Source of the DNA: Pseudomonas synxantha
GTDB lineage: Bacteria; Pseudomonadota; Gammaproteobacteria; Pseudomonadales; Pseudomonadaceae
Direction: 5' to 3'
Length of the DNA stretch: 64,000 nt
Assembly (NCBI RefSeq): GCF_900105675.1
Contig: NZ_LT629786.1
Location: forward strand, 1,364,001 to 1,428,000
Part shown: one piece after another, positions 9,701 through 18,462 of the stretch
Layout: the number at the start of each line of letters is the position of its first letter
Position numbering within the stretch: the first letter of the stretch is position 1
Made by a program: the position numbers and the translations under genes
Notes under the pieces: generated by a model
What the model saw: the letters and a program-made list of their open reading frames with translations, nothing else
What the model was told of the DNA's origin: nothing
Database searches by the model: none

Positions 9701-10008
9701 ATATCGACGCCGGGCTGGAAGAAGATCTTGACGATGCCCATGCCGGGCAGCGATTGCGATTCGATATGTTCGATGTCGTTGACGGTGGTACTCAAGGAGC
9801 GTTCGTAGGTGTAGATCACCCGCCCGGCCATGGCGTCCGGGGACAGGCCGTTGTATTGCCAGACCACGGCGACCACCGGGATACCGATATCGGGGAACAC
9901 ATCAGTAGGCGTGCGCAGGGCCGCCATGGGCCCGATGATGCAGATGAATATGGCCAACACGATGAACGTGTACGGCTTTTGCAGTGCGGTCTTTACCAGC
10001 CCGAGCAT
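6787..10008 (-). CDS. RND efflux transporter permease
   Basis: A 1073-residue inner-membrane pump of the RND superfamily, driven by the proton gradient. It starts MLGLVKTALQKPYTF and shows the family features PTDVFPDIGIP near the N-terminus, the paired acidic residues of the fourth membrane helix in GILVDDATVTIEN, and a duplicated 6+6 membrane-segment layout with two large periplasmic loops. The ATG at 10008 has GGAG eight bases upstream. It is the first gene of the operon; the order permease-adaptor-channel differs from the more common adaptor-permease-channel order of mex-type operons. The sequence looks closer to hydrophobic/amphiphilic drug pumps than to heavy-metal pumps, but the substrate is unknown. 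No regulator gene adjoins the operon. Confidence 0.92.
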   Translation of the reverse strand: MLGLVKTALQKPYTFIVLAIFICIIGPMAALRTPTDVFPDIGIPVVAVVWQYNGLSPDAMAGRVIYTYERSLSTTVNDIEHIESQSLPGMGIVKIFFQPGVDIRTANAQVTAVSQTVLKQMPPGITPPLILNYSASTVPILQMAFSSPSLSEARIRDLVQNNIRLPLSALPGLAMPTPMGGKQRQITLDLDPQALAAKGLSAQDVGNALALQNQIIPVGTAKLGPNEYTILLNNSPKAIDELNDLPIKTVDGALITIGQVAHVRDGSPPQTNIVRVDGHRAVLMPALKNGSISTLSIIDGIRQMLPRINETLPPSLKTSLLGDASVFVKQSVGSVAQEGIIAALLTSAMILLFLGSWRSTLIIAASIPLAVLSAIALLAVSGQTLNVMTLGGLALAVGILVDDATVTIENINWHLEQGKAVKAAILDGAAQIVGPAFVSLLCICIVFVPMFLLQGIAGYLFRPMALAVIFAMASSFILSRTLVPTLAMFLLKPHTPEPGVGHHPEDAFINHHEGEQHKQPRNAALQAVLNFQQGFERHFSNIRDTYYGLLTLALGHRKRFIVGFLACVLASFLLLPSLGQDFFPATDAGALALHVRLPLGTRIEESAAAFDRIEARIREVIPAEELDTIVDNIGIPLSGIDMAYSSSGTIGPQDGDIQVTLKKDHAPTADYVKKLREALPQSFPGSHFAFLPADISSQILNFGAPAPLDVKISGRSDEENRAYAVELERRLQHVPGIADLRIQQSTGYPSLQVNVDRMRANGLGITERDVTNSMVASLAGSSQTAPTFWLNPANGVSYSIVAATPQYRLDSLPSLEALPVTGADGQSQILGGVATISRVQSPAVVTHYNIEPTLDLYANVQGRDLGGVARDVQKVLDDTAAMRPKGATISLHGQIDALHEAFSGLSFGLLGAVVLIYLLIVVNFQSWADPFVIITALPAALAGIVWMLFLSGTSLSVPALTGAILCMGVATANSILVVSFCRERLAEHGDALKAALEAGYTRFRPVCMTALAMIIGMLPLAISEEQNAPLGRAVIGGLIFATLATLLFVPVVFSLVHGRHPTRAAAGETAHVV

Positions 10009-10212
10009 GCGTGAGTCTCCGAGAAAAGCAGGGTTGCAAACCCCGGCAGTCTTGCCCGACCCACCTAACACGCACCTTTCAGCCAGGTGAAGGAAGATTT
10101 AGTTAACGGCTGAAGATCGTTTCATATGTATTCATTTGTTCTACAAAGGCGGGCTGATCAAGCTTGTCAGCCATCGGATACCCCCTTTTTTTGATGCCTT
10201 TGGAGCCCTGCC

Positions 10213-10622
10213 ATGTCACTTAAACCACTGTTGTTGATTCCCGCACTTGGCGTTGTATTGTTGCTCTCGGCCTGCGCCGGTCCAATCCCCAAGGCTGACC
10301 CCAGCGAAGCCTGGATCGGCTTGAAGGAAGAAGCGCCGAATGACCTGATGGCTGAACGGGTCGACGGCAAGCGCGTGGATGATGGCCGCTATTTGAAGTG
10401 ACCCCGGGGGACCATCGCCTGGATGTAACGTTATTTGAAGAGGAGCCAGGCGACGACAACCAGCAGGATTGCCAGGGCCGGATCGAGTACAAGCATTTCA
10501 AGGCAGGTGAACACTACACCCTGGTGGAGTCGAGCCTGGGCACCACAGTGCGTGCAACCCTAGAGGATGGGCACGGCAAGGAAATCGCGGCGACCCAGGA
10601 CTTCAATTGCATGCCGGGTTAG
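10213..10622 (+). pseudogene. Small lipoprotein gene split by a single-base frameshift
   Basis: The reading frame from 10213 gives a lipoprotein signal (LLLSACAGPIPKADPSEAW) and stops at 10399-10401 after GRYLK. The next frame continues without gap from 10398 as VTPGDHRLDVTLFEEEPG and ends at 10622 with DFNCMPG. Adding one base near 10393-10397 would join them as RYLEVTPGDHRLDV, a PEGA-like turn, in one protein of about 136 residues. The second part has no signal peptide or SD of its own. The simplest reading is one gene with a one-base deletion or a sequencing error. The function of the intact lipoprotein is unknown. Confidence 0.72.
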
Positions 10623-10780
10623 GCGTGATGCGCCGTCGCCTTGGAAGGCTTGGCGGGGGCTGCGGGTTTAACCTGGGGGTGATGATGCCGGCGGGTCACG
10701 CGCATTACGCCCCACAGCATGGCGGCGGCGACCGCCAGCCAACCACAGATCAACAGGAAAATCGTCGTAGCAAGGCTCAT
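10619..10780 (-). CDS. Small single-span membrane protein
   Basis: A 53-residue protein starting MSLATTIFLLICGW with one membrane segment (residues about 4-22) and a basic, His-, Pro- and Ala-rich tail. The ATG at 10780 has a strong AGGAGG six bases upstream, which argues for real translation. Its TAA stop overlaps the stop of the convergent frameshifted lipoprotein gene by two bases. The function is unknown. Confidence 0.7.
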   Translation of the reverse strand: MSLATTIFLLICGWLAVAAAMLWGVMRVTRRHHHPQVKPAAPAKPSKATAHHA

Positions 10781-10969
10781 TCGGGCCTCCTTTCGCCCCT
10801 TGGGGCACACACAGTCTTCTCAATGGACAGTCTAGCTACACGGCGGTTGCGTGCTATTGACCAATGGTCGAGTCTGTCCAACTTCTTTGCTCTATCAGCA
10901 AGGCTTTACTAGCTCAGTGGGCTATACCCACGTCGCAGAGCGCCCTATGATCGGGGCCTTCACCGGCAG

Positions 10970-11653
10970 TTGATCAAGAGAGTCAAAAAATTGTGTACAC
11001 GGTCGAACATTAGAACCTCACTGCTGCTGGCCGTTACCCTGGGGCTCGTGGCCTGTTCCAGCCAGCCCTCGAAACTGCCTGGCCTGCCAGAGCGCGTCGA
11101 ACTCAACGGCGTGCCGACCTTCCGCAGCGAGGCTTATCAGAGCGGTCCTACGGCATTGGCCAGCATGCTGTCGCAACAAGGCATTGTCATGACACCCGGG
11201 CTTTTGGATAAACCGCTGCGTCTTCCTGGCGCTGAGGCGGGTCTTGAACGCAACATGCAGGTATTGGCCCGTGAATACGGGCTGATGGTCTACCCGCTGG
11301 ATGCCAAGCTGCCTGCGCTGCTTGCCCAGGTGGCGGCAGGTTACCCGGTAATGGCGCGAATCAACTCCAGCTTCTGGTCCGGGGCGCGCTATGTCGTGGT
11401 GGTGGGGTTCAACCAGCAGAAGAGTACGGTGTTGCTGCGTTCCGGGAACGAGCGCCGATTGACCATGGGGTTCAGTGACTTCGAGTCGGCGTGGAAGAGT
11501 GCGGGGCACTGGGCCATCCTGACTCAGCGGCCGAGCCAGTTGCCGGCGAATGTGGATGCGCAGCGCTGGCGTGATGCGGCGAATGCAACGGCCCAGGCGG
11601 GGCAGGAGCAAGCGGCAGCGCAGGCGCTCAAGGTCCTGGCAGAGCGCAAGTAA
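10970..11653 (+). CDS. C39-peptidase-like lipoprotein lacking catalytic residues
   Basis: A protein of about 220 residues with a lipoprotein signal (LGLVACSSQPSKLPG) and the fold of C39-type papain-like peptidases. The family motif is usually Q-C-G-P-x-A-L; here it reads YQSGPTALASML, so the nucleophile Cys is replaced by Ser. The usual His before VVVVGF is replaced by Arg (SGARYVVVVGF). It is therefore probably not a protease but a binding protein. The C-terminus is Ala/Gln-rich and may be a short helical repeat. The start is uncertain: TTG at 10970 or TTG at 10991, neither with a good SD. A REPIN follows directly after the stop codon. Confidence 0.72.
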   Translation: MIKRVKKLCTRSNIRTSLLLAVTLGLVACSSQPSKLPGLPERVELNGVPTFRSEAYQSGPTALASMLSQQGIVMTPGLLDKPLRLPGAEAGLERNMQVLAREYGLMVYPLDAKLPALLAQVAAGYPVMARINSSFWSGARYVVVVGFNQQKSTVLLRSGNERRLTMGFSDFESAWKSAGHWAILTQRPSQLPANVDAQRWRDAANATAQAGQEQAAAQALKVLAERK

Positions 11654-11748
11654 AAATGTGGGAGGGGGCTTGCTCCCGATAGCGGTCTATCAGGATAAGT
11701 TTTATAGCCTGGCACACTGCTATCGGGAGCAAGCCCCCTCCCACATTT
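11654..11748. repeat. REPIN
   Basis: Inverted pair of the same REP type as at 1974-2068, starting on the base after the stop codon of the C39-like lipoprotein gene and ending shortly before the convergent pbpG gene. Confidence 0.93.
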
Positions 11749-11779
11749 GGTTTGCGGTGCTTCAGTAATGCTGGTGAGG

Positions 11780-12703
11780 TTAGCGGCGAACCTCTACCGC
11801 ATTCCCCCGGTTCTTCAGATTCTTGTCAGCCTTGTAGCGCAACGCTACGTCCGGCACCGCGCCGCCTTTGCCGGTCTCGACCCAGCTGCGAATGCGGCTG
11901 GCGTCGGCAAAATGGGTGAACTTGCCAAAGGCATCCAGGATCACCAGCGAAACCGGGCGGTTGCCCATGCTGGTCACCAGCACCAGGCAATGCCCGGCCT
12001 GGTTGGTAAAGCCGGTCTTGGTCAGCTTGATGTCCCAGTTGGCGCGGTTGATCAGGTGGTCGGTATTGGAAAAGCCCAAGGTGTAATTGGGTTTGCGGAA
12101 CGCCACAGTTTTTTCCTTGGTGGTGCTCAGTTGGCTCAGCATTGGAAATTTGCGCGCATAAGCCAGTAGCTTGCTCAGGTCGCGGGCGGTCGACACGTTA
12201 TGAATCGACAGGCCAGTGGGCTCAACATAGTGGGTGCTGGTCATGCCCAGGGCCTTGGCCTTGGCGTTCATTGCCGCGATGAAGGCCGCGTAGCCACCCG
12301 GATAGTGGTGGGCCAGGCTTGCCGCAGCGCGGTTTTCCGAGGACATCAGCGCGATCAGCAGCATCTCCTTGCGTGGCATCTGGCTGCCGATCTTTACCCG
12401 CGAGAACACGCCTTTCATCTCTGGCGTGTCAGTGATGTTGATGTCGATGTACTCGTCCATGTTCTGCTTGGCTTCGAGGACGATCAGGCCGGTCATCAGC
12501 TTGCTTACCGAAGCGATGGGTACTACCACGTCGGGGTTGCTGGAATAAATGACTTTATTGGTCTGCAAGTCGACCAGCATGGCGCTGCCGGAGGCAATTT
12601 GCAGCTTGGAGGCGTCACGCGGGGCCAGGGTGGATTCGGCGGCGTGGGCGAAGGTGCCTGTGAAAGCGAAAAACAGGCTGACAATAGAGAGACGAATTTT
12701 CAC
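11780..12703 (-). CDS. pbpG: D-alanyl-D-alanine endopeptidase (PBP7)
   Basis: A 307-residue low-molecular-mass penicillin-binding protein with a cleavable signal peptide (ending AHA-AES). It cuts D-Ala-meso-DAP cross-links in peptidoglycan in the periplasm. All three serine-penicillin-binding motifs are present: SVSK (SxxK, with the acylated Ser), SSEN (SxN) and KTG in [12 protein letters not shown]. The length matches PBP7. It is transcribed alone and is convergent with the lipoprotein gene. Confidence 0.93.
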   Translation of the reverse strand: MKIRLSIVSLFFAFTGTFAHAAESTLAPRDASKLQIASGSAMLVDLQTNKVIYSSNPDVVVPIASVSKLMTGLIVLEAKQNMDEYIDINITDTPEMKGVFSRVKIGSQMPRKEMLLIALMSSENRAAASLAHHYPGGYAAFIAAMNAKAKALGMTSTHYVEPTGLSIHNVSTARDLSKLLAYARKFPMLSQLSTTKEKTVAFRKPNYTLGFSNTDHLINRANWDIKLTKTGFTNQAGHCLVLVTSMGNRPVSLVILDAFGKFTHFADASRIRSWVETGKGGAVPDVALRYKADKNLKNRGNAVEVRR

Positions 12704-12861
12704 GCGGATGAACTCGCTAAAAAGTAAGAAATACCGTCTGGGAACGGGTTTTATGATAAATGGCGTTACATTTTAGGAGTATGGATGAAGAACTGTCGAA
12801 TGTTCTTCTAGAACCAGACGAAAGTGCTTAAAAACTAACAAAAAAAAGTTTTTTCGCGGGC

Positions 12862-12892
12862 AATAAAAAGCCCCGCGATAAGGCAGGGCTTC
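12862..12892 (-). terminator. Rho-independent terminator of folD
   Basis: On the minus strand AAGCCC, an eleven-base loop region and GGGCTT are followed by TTTATT. It begins about 18 bases after the folD stop codon. Confidence 0.75.
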
Positions 12893-12909
12893 TTCATTAC
12901 GCCTGGTTA

Positions 12910-13764
12910 TTAACCGTGCAGGCTTTCCGCAGCGTACAGGGTATTTTCCAGCAGGCAGGCCCGGGTCATCGGGCCGACACCGCCGGGTACCGGCGTAATC
13001 CAGCCGGCGCGGGGCAGGGCGGTTTCATACACCACGTCGCCAACCAACTTGCCGTCGTCCTGGCGGTTGATGCCCACGTCGATGACGATGGCGCCTTCCT
13101 TGATCCATTCACCTTTGACCAGCCCTGGCTTGCCGGCGGCCACTACCACCAGATCGGCACGGCCGACATGACCGGCCAGATCCTTGGTGAAACGGTGGGT
13201 AACAGTCACAGTGCAACCGGCCAGCAGCAGCTCCATGGCCATCGGGCGACCGACGATATTGGATGCGCCGACGATAACGGCATCGAGGCCGTACAGGTCG
13301 ACTCCGGTGCTTTCCAGCAGGGTCATGATGCCTTTGGGTGTGCAGGGGCGCAGCAGCGGGATGCGCTGGGCCAGTCGGCCTACGTTATAAGGGTGAAAAC
13401 CGTCGACGTCTTTGTCCGGGCGGATACGCTCCAGCAGCTTGGAGGCGTCCAGATGCTCGGGTAATGGCAGTTGGAGCAGGATGCCATCGATCGCCGGGTC
13501 TTCGTTGAGGCCATCGATCAGGTCGGTAAGGGCCTGCTGGGTGGTCTCGGAAGGCAAGTCATAGGCCTTGGATATAAAGCCGACCTCTTCACAGTCTTTA
13601 CGCTTGTGCGAGACATAAACCTGAGAGGCAGGATCGCTGCCGACCAGGATCACCGCGAGGCCCGGCGTGCGCAAGCCTTGCTGGCTGCGCTCGGTGACTC
13701 GTTTGGCGATCTGCTGGCGCAGGCTGGCGGCGATTGATTTGCCGTCGATAAGTTGTGCAGTCAT
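12910..13764 (-). CDS. folD: Bifunctional methylenetetrahydrofolate dehydrogenase / cyclohydrolase
   Basis: A 284-residue cytosolic enzyme of one-carbon metabolism. It oxidises 5,10-methylene-THF with NADP and then hydrolyses the methenyl form to 10-formyl-THF. The signatures are clear: [14 protein letters not shown] with the catalytic Lys, [11 protein letters not shown], and the NADP-binding segment [18 protein letters not shown], plus the C-terminal [11 protein letters not shown]. The length is the usual one. The position just upstream of the divergent tRNA-tig-clp block is the same as in other pseudomonads. Confidence 0.97.
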   Translation of the reverse strand: MTAQLIDGKSIAASLRQQIAKRVTERSQQGLRTPGLAVILVGSDPASQVYVSHKRKDCEEVGFISKAYDLPSETTQQALTDLIDGLNEDPAIDGILLQLPLPEHLDASKLLERIRPDKDVDGFHPYNVGRLAQRIPLLRPCTPKGIMTLLESTGVDLYGLDAVIVGASNIVGRPMAMELLLAGCTVTVTHRFTKDLAGHVGRADLVVVAAGKPGLVKGEWIKEGAIVIDVGINRQDDGKLVGDVVYETALPRAGWITPVPGGVGPMTRACLLENTLYAAESLHG

Positions 13765-13896
13765 TACGCGTGATTAACCATCGAGAGGGGGAAGAAAAGT
13801 GCGCGCATTCTCGCACGCCAAGGCGCGAGGGCAAAGGCGCTTGGTCTGCAAATTGCCCTAACCCCTTAAATAAAATCAGTTTTTTTCAAAAAAGAT

Positions 13897-13925
13897 TTGA
13901 CGGGTTTCCGGGGCATCTATACTAT
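13897..13925 (+). promoter_or_regulatory. Sigma-70 promoter of the tRNA operon
   Basis: TTGACG at 13897-13902 and TACTAT at 13920-13925 are separated by 17 bases, followed by a leader of about 110 bases with no open frame before the first tRNA. A GC-rich stretch lies between the two boxes. This is the only good promoter in front of the four tRNA genes. Confidence 0.7.
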
Positions 13926-14039
13926 TCGTCGCACTTGTCGGGCACAGCCTAGCACTGGTTAAGAAGGTCGAGCAGAATAGTTGTCCTGCAAGGCTGGAAG
14001 CACTTAGTTTGTAATCCTCCAAGAGTACAGATTAATAAG

Positions 14040-14116
14040 GCGCCCGTAGCTCAGCTGGATAGAGCATCCGCCTTCTAAGCGGATGGTCGCAGGTTCGAGT
14101 CCTGCCGGGTGCGCCA
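14040..14116 (+). tRNA. tRNA-Arg (anticodon TCT)
   Basis: A 77-base cloverleaf with acceptor GCGCCCG paired to CGGGTGC, encoded CCA end, D-arm AGCTCAGCTGGATAGAGC, anticodon stem TCCGC/GCGGA with loop CTTCTAA, and T-arm GCAGGTTCGAGTCCTGC. It reads AGA codons and closely resembles E. coli ArgU. Confidence 0.97.
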
Positions 14117-14148
14117 TTAGGCAGCTTTGGCACAAGTAGCGCTATATG

Positions 14149-14224
14149 GTGGGCGTAGCTCAGTTGGTAGAGCACGGGATTGTGACTCCCGTTGTCGAGG
14201 GTTCGATCCCCTTCGTCCACCCCA
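14149..14224 (+). tRNA. tRNA-His (anticodon GTG), copy 1
   Basis: A 76-base cloverleaf with acceptor GTGGGCG paired to CGTCCAC, loop TTGTGAC with anticodon GTG, T-arm GAGGGTTCGATCCCCTT and encoded CCA. The base before position 1 (14148) is G, opposite C73, matching the G-1 identity element of tRNA-His. It is identical to the second copy at 14444. Confidence 0.97.
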
Positions 14225-14231
14225 TATTTTG

Positions 14232-14268
14232 AAAGGCGCCAGATTAATCATCTGGCGCCTTTGCTTTA
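14232..14268 (+). terminator. Hairpin/terminator after first tRNA-His
   Basis: A 13-bp stem AAAGGCGCCAGAT / ATCTGGCGCCTTT with a 5-base loop and a broken T-run (TTTGCTTT). Because tRNA-Leu follows at once, it may only partly terminate or act as a processing signal. The same hairpin recurs at 14526. Confidence 0.7.
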
Positions 14269-14280
14269 AGAGCTTCAAGC

Positions 14281-14365
14281 GCGGATGTGGTGGAATTGGT
14301 AGACACACTGGATTTAGGTTCCAGCGCCGCGAGGCGTAAGAGTTCGAGTCTCTTCATCCGCACCA
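14281..14365 (+). tRNA. tRNA-Leu (anticodon TAG)
   Basis: An 85-base class II tRNA with acceptor GCGGATG paired to CATCCGC, a long variable arm (CGCCGCGAGGCG), anticodon stem CTGGA/TCCAG with loop TTTAGGT (anticodon TAG), T-arm AGAGTTCGAGTCTCT and encoded CCA. Confidence 0.97.
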
Positions 14366-14443
14366 ATTAAGCTTTACTTGGCTGTCAGGCCAGTAGGGCT
14401 CGACAAAGAAGAAGTGGTTTGGTTTCTTTGTTAACGCAATATG

Positions 14444-14519
14444 GTGGGCGTAGCTCAGTTGGTAGAGCACGGGATTGTGACTCCCGTTGTCGAGGGTTCG
14501 ATCCCCTTCGTCCACCCCA
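14444..14519 (+). tRNA. tRNA-His (anticodon GTG), copy 2
   Basis: Identical in sequence to the copy at 14149-14224, including the G at -1 and the following ATATT and hairpin. The two copies are part of a duplicated module of about 100 bases. Confidence 0.97.
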
Positions 14520-14525
14520 TATTCG

Positions 14526-14560
14526 AAAGGCGCCAGATTTAACAGTCTGGCGCCTTTTTT
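14526..14560 (+). terminator. Rho-independent terminator of the tRNA operon
   Basis: The stem AAAGGCGCCAGA / TCTGGCGCCTTT is followed by an uninterrupted T-run of six or more. Its stem matches that at 14232, but with a better T-tract, so it should be the final stop of the tRNA operon. Confidence 0.88.
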
Positions 14561-14916
14561 GGTTTCAGGGGTTTGAATATTCGGCGGTTGCAGATACTGG
14601 GCCGCATCGGCAGGGCATTTCATCGTATTTGTGTATCTCGATGATGCGCGCTGCTTGCCCGCTCTGTTCGCAGGACGGGTCGTCAGGGAGATGAACGGCT
14701 TCGCCTTCTATATATAAGAGGCGGCGCAGGGCCCTGGCGCAATTGGCTGTATTTGTCACCGGGGCGAGGTACATCAGTGCCTTCGTACCGATAAATTGCC
14801 GGCGGTTTTCCGGTGTATTTTCAGTAGGGTGACTTCTTGAGTTTGACCCACTAGAATGCATGCCCTTGATTGGGGTCGGAAATGGCCGGCTAACGTCTGT
14901 GCAACGAGGAATATCC
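14561..14916. other. Intergenic region upstream of tig with likely promoter
   Basis: I find no supported gene in this 356-base stretch. A possible sigma-70 promoter, GTGACT (14829-14834), 17-base spacer, TAGAAT (14852-14857), lies 60 bases before the tig start codon. The rest contains no clear repeat or hairpin. Confidence 0.45.
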
Positions 14917-16227
14917 ATGCAAGTTTCTGTTGAAAATACTACTGCTCTCGAGCGCCGCCTGAGCATCACCGTGCCGGCAGAGCGTATCGAGACTGCGGTC
15001 AACAAGCGTCTGCAGCAGACTGCCCAGAAGGCCAAGATCGCTGGTTTCCGTCCAGGCAAAGTGCCGATGAGCGAAATCAAGCGTCGTTTTGGTGCCGATG
15101 CGCGCCAGGAAGCTGTAGGTGACGTGATCCAGGCTTCCTTCTACGAAGCCGTTGTCGAGCAGAAGCTGAACCCGGCTGGCTCGCCTTCGATCGAGCCTAA
15201 GTCCCTGGAAGCGGGCAAGGACCTGGAATACGTTGCCGTATTCGAAGTGTTCCCAGAGTTCGAAGTGGCCGGTTTCGACGGTATCGCCATCGAGCGCCTG
15301 AGCGCCGAAGTGGCTGATTCGGACCTGGACAACATGCTGGAAATCCTGCGCAAGCAGAACACCCGTTTTGAAGTGGCCGACCGCGCTGCCCAGAACGAGG
15401 ACCAGCTGAACATCGATTTCGTTGGCAAGGTTGACGGCGAAGTCTTCGCTGGCGGCTCCGCCAAGGGCACCCAGCTGGTACTGGGTTCCAACCGCATGAT
15501 CCCGGGTTTCGAGGACGGCCTGGTTGGCGCCAAGGCCGGCGAAGAGCGCGTGCTGAACCTGACTTTCCCTGCTGACTACCAGAACCTGGACCTGGCCGGC
15601 AAAGCCGCCGAGTTCACCGTGACCGTCAACAGCGTTTCCGAGCCTAAGCTGCCAGAACTGAACGAAGAATTCTTCGCTCAGTTCGGTATCAAGGAAACCG
15701 GCATCGAAGGCTTCCGCACCGAAGTTCGCAAGAACATGGAGCGTGAGCTGCGCCAGGCGATCAAATCCAAGGTCAAGAACCAGGTCATGGACGGTCTGCT
15801 GGCCGCCAACCCGATCGAAGTGCCTAAGGCCCTGTTGTCCAACGAAGTGGATCGCCTGCGCGTACAAGCTGTGCAGCAGTTTGGTGGCAACATCAAGCCT
15901 GACCAACTGCCGGCCGAGCTGTTCGAAGAGCAAGCCAAGCGCCGCGTTGTGCTGGGCCTGATCGTGGCTGAAGTGGTCAAGCAGTTTGATCTCAAGCCAG
16001 ACGAAGACCGTGTTCGCGAAATGATCCAGGAAATGGCTTCGGCCTACCAGGAGCCTGAGCAGGTTGTGGCGTGGTACTACAAGAATGACCAGCAGCTGAA
16101 CGAGGTACGTTCGGTTGTGCTGGAAGAACAAGTTGTGGATACTGTTCTGCAGAAGGCTAAGGTGACCGATAAAGCGGTCTCTTACGAAGAAGCAGTCAAA
16201 CCGGCGGAAGCAGCACAAGCCGACTGA
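14917..16227 (+). CDS. tig: Trigger factor
   Basis: A 436-residue ribosome-bound chaperone and peptidyl-prolyl isomerase that receives nascent chains at the exit tunnel. The ribosome-docking signature GFRPGKVP is at about residues 43-50, followed by the FKBP-like PPIase domain (about 150-240, with [22 protein letters not shown]) and the helical C-terminal chaperone domain. The start MQVSVENT at 14917 has GAGGA at proper spacing. It heads the conserved tig-clpP-clpX-lon series. Confidence 0.97.
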   Translation: MQVSVENTTALERRLSITVPAERIETAVNKRLQQTAQKAKIAGFRPGKVPMSEIKRRFGADARQEAVGDVIQASFYEAVVEQKLNPAGSPSIEPKSLEAGKDLEYVAVFEVFPEFEVAGFDGIAIERLSAEVADSDLDNMLEILRKQNTRFEVADRAAQNEDQLNIDFVGKVDGEVFAGGSAKGTQLVLGSNRMIPGFEDGLVGAKAGEERVLNLTFPADYQNLDLAGKAAEFTVTVNSVSEPKLPELNEEFFAQFGIKETGIEGFRTEVRKNMERELRQAIKSKVKNQVMDGLLAANPIEVPKALLSNEVDRLRVQAVQQFGGNIKPDQLPAELFEEQAKRRVVLGLIVAEVVKQFDLKPDEDRVREMIQEMASAYQEPEQVVAWYYKNDQQLNEVRSVVLEEQVVDTVLQKAKVTDKAVSYEEAVKPAEAAQAD

Positions 16228-16253
16228 TTGTCCAACTCGTTGGAAATTCAACC

Positions 16254-16282
16254 ATAAGCCAGCCTCGCGCTGGCTTATGCGT
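16254..16282 (+). terminator. Hairpin between tig and clpP
   Basis: A perfect 10-bp stem ATAAGCCAGC / GCTGGCTTAT with a 5-base loop, followed by GCGTTTT. It lies 26 bases after the tig stop and may attenuate read-through or separate the tig and clpP messages. Confidence 0.6.
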
Positions 16283-16318
16283 TTTCAAGACATGACTATT
16301 TGGGAGTAACTGCAGAGC

Positions 16319-16954
16319 ATGTTCCGTAATTCCTATATTCAGCAGAACTCTGATATCCAGGCCGCAGGCGGCCTGGTCCCGATGGTTGTCGAGCAGTCCG
16401 CTCGTGGCGAACGCGCCTACGACATCTACTCGCGCCTGCTCAAGGAGCGAGTGATCTTTCTGGTGGGCCCGGTAGAGGACTACATGGCCAACCTGATCTG
16501 TGCGCAACTGCTGTTCCTTGAAGCGGAAAACCCGGACAAGGACATCCATCTCTACATCAACTCGCCGGGCGGTTCGGTGACCGCGGGCATGTCGATCTAC
16601 GACACCATGCAGTTCATCAAGCCAAACGTGTCGACCACCTGTATCGGCCAGGCCTGCAGCATGGGCGCGTTCCTGCTGACCGCAGGTGCCGAGGGCAAGC
16701 GTTACTGCCTGCCGAACTCGCGTGTGATGATTCACCAGCCACTGGGCGGTTTCCAGGGCCAGGCGTCGGATATCGAAATCCATGCCAAGGAAATCCTCTT
16801 CATCCGCGAGCGTCTCAACACGCTGATGGCCAAGCACAGCGGGCGCACTCTGGAAGAAATCGAGCGCGATACCAACCGTGACAATTTCATGAGCGCTGAA
16901 GCCGCGAAAGAATACGGGTTGATCGACGCAGTGATCGACAAGCGCCCCGCTTAA
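16319..16954 (+). CDS. clpP: ATP-dependent Clp protease proteolytic subunit
   Basis: A 211-residue serine protease that assembles as a double heptamer and degrades proteins fed by ClpX or ClpA. The catalytic Ser lies in [11 protein letters not shown] (residue 114) and the His in [10 protein letters not shown] (residue 139); the Asp follows in the last quarter. The oxyanion-loop sequence [15 protein letters not shown] is conserved. It is followed after 111 bases by its partner gene clpX. Confidence 0.97.
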   Translation: MFRNSYIQQNSDIQAAGGLVPMVVEQSARGERAYDIYSRLLKERVIFLVGPVEDYMANLICAQLLFLEAENPDKDIHLYINSPGGSVTAGMSIYDTMQFIKPNVSTTCIGQACSMGAFLLTAGAEGKRYCLPNSRVMIHQPLGGFQGQASDIEIHAKEILFIRERLNTLMAKHSGRTLEEIERDTNRDNFMSAEAAKEYGLIDAVIDKRPA

Positions 16955-16975
16955 TTAAGCCGCTCAAAATAGGGC

Positions 16976-17017
16976 TGGTCGGCATGTCCGACCACTGGCG
17001 GGCTTGAAAAAGCCCGC
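16976..17017 (+). other. Two hairpins in the clpP-clpX gap
   Basis: GGTCGG-CATGT-CCGACC and GCGGGCTT-GAAAA-AGCCCGC lie in tandem between clpP and clpX. Neither is followed by a clean T-run, so they may be mRNA processing or attenuation structures rather than full terminators. Confidence 0.5.
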
Positions 17018-17065
17018 ATAAGCCTTCATCTTGTGTTGCAAGCCTATCGGATTTGGATCGAACGA

Positions 17066-18349
17066 ATGACTGACACCCGCAACGGCGAGGACAACGGCAA
17101 GCTGCTCTATTGCTCCTTCTGTGGCAAAAGCCAGCATGAAGTACGCAAATTGATTGCCGGCCCCTCGGTGTTTATCTGCGACGAATGCGTCGACCTGTGC
17201 AATGACATCATCCGCGAGGAGGTGCAGGAAGCCCAGGCCGAGAGCAGCGCGCATAAATTACCTTCGCCGAAAGAAATCAGCGGCATCCTTGACCAGTATG
17301 TGATTGGTCAAGAGCGTGCAAAGAAGGTTCTGGCCGTAGCGGTGTACAACCACTACAAGCGCCTGAACCAGCGTGACAAGAAAGGCGACGAAGTCGAACT
17401 CGGCAAGAGCAACATCTTGTTGATCGGTCCTACAGGCTCGGGTAAAACCCTGCTTGCAGAAACCCTCGCTCGCCTGTTGAACGTTCCGTTCACCATTGCC
17501 GACGCCACCACCCTCACCGAGGCTGGCTACGTGGGTGAAGATGTCGAGAACATCATTCAGAAACTGCTGCAGAAGTGTGACTACGACGTAGAAAAGGCCC
17601 AGATGGGTATTGTCTATATCGACGAAATCGACAAGATTTCGCGCAAGTCCGACAACCCGTCGATTACCCGGGATGTTTCCGGTGAAGGCGTGCAGCAGGC
17701 CCTGTTGAAACTGATCGAAGGCACGGTTGCTTCCGTACCGCCCCAAGGCGGCCGCAAGCACCCGCAGCAGGAATTCCTTCAGGTTGATACGCGTAACATC
17801 CTGTTCATCTGCGGCGGTGCATTCTCTGGCCTGGAGAAGGTTATCCAGCAGCGCTCCACCCGTGGCGGCATTGGTTTCGGCGCGGAAGTGCGCAGCAAGG
17901 AAGAAGGCAAGAAGGTGGGTGAGTCCCTGCGTGAAGTCGAACCTGACGATCTGGTCAAGTTCGGTCTGATCCCGGAATTCGTTGGCCGTCTGCCGGTCCT
18001 GGCCACGTTGGACGAGCTGGATGAGGCTGCTCTGATTCAGATCCTCACCGAGCCGAAAAACGCCTTGACCAAGCAATACGCCAAGCTGTTCGAGATGGAA
18101 GGTGTAGACCTCGAGTTCCGTACCGACGCACTCAAATCGGTGGCCAAACGGGCACTGGAGCGCAAGACCGGTGCACGTGGCCTGCGTTCGATTCTCGAAG
18201 GCGTGCTGCTCGACACCATGTACGAAATCCCCTCGCAGTCCGAGGTGAGTAAAGTGGTGATCGACGAAAGCGTTATAGAAGGCAAGTCCAAGCCACTGTA
18301 TATCTACGAAAACAGTGAGCCGGCTGCCAAGGCTGCGCCAGACGCGTAA
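17066..18349 (+). CDS. clpX: ATP-dependent Clp protease ATP-binding subunit
   Basis: A 427-residue AAA+ unfoldase that recognises tagged proteins and threads them into ClpP. The N-terminal zinc-binding domain shows [11 protein letters not shown] and [10 protein letters not shown]. Walker A is GPTGSGKT, Walker B is [10 protein letters not shown]. The start [12 protein letters not shown] at 17066 is chosen because the zinc domain follows directly; an 11-codon in-frame extension upstream has no family support. Confidence 0.97.
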   Translation: MTDTRNGEDNGKLLYCSFCGKSQHEVRKLIAGPSVFICDECVDLCNDIIREEVQEAQAESSAHKLPSPKEISGILDQYVIGQERAKKVLAVAVYNHYKRLNQRDKKGDEVELGKSNILLIGPTGSGKTLLAETLARLLNVPFTIADATTLTEAGYVGEDVENIIQKLLQKCDYDVEKAQMGIVYIDEIDKISRKSDNPSITRDVSGEGVQQALLKLIEGTVASVPPQGGRKHPQQEFLQVDTRNILFICGGAFSGLEKVIQQRSTRGGIGFGAEVRSKEEGKKVGESLREVEPDDLVKFGLIPEFVGRLPVLATLDELDEAALIQILTEPKNALTKQYAKLFEMEGVDLEFRTDALKSVAKRALERKTGARGLRSILEGVLLDTMYEIPSQSEVSKVVIDESVIEGKSKPLYIYENSEPAAKAAPDA

Positions 18350-18366
18350 GCGTCCAGCGGTACAAG

Positions 18367-18397
18367 CAAGGGGCCTTCAGGGGCCCCTTGTTTTTTT
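18367..18397 (+). terminator. Rho-independent terminator of clpX
   Basis: The 9-bp stem CAAGGGGCC / GGCCCCTTG is followed by seven T. It starts 18 bases after the clpX stop and separates clpPX from lon. Confidence 0.9.
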
Positions 18398-18462
18398 GGG
18401 GTGGTTTCTCAAGGCAGTGGTTAAATTCGCGGTTATTCATGCGTTTAACTGCTGGCATTGAG

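Noticed and set aside
10905..10965. tRNA-like string with TAGCTCAGTGG before the C39-like gene
   Set aside because: There is no matching acceptor stem, no T-arm GGTTCGA and no CCA; it is a chance match to the D-arm consensus.
14890..16251. Long minus-strand frame opposite tig
   Set aside because: It is an antisense shadow of the trigger-factor gene with no domain-like features and no start signal.
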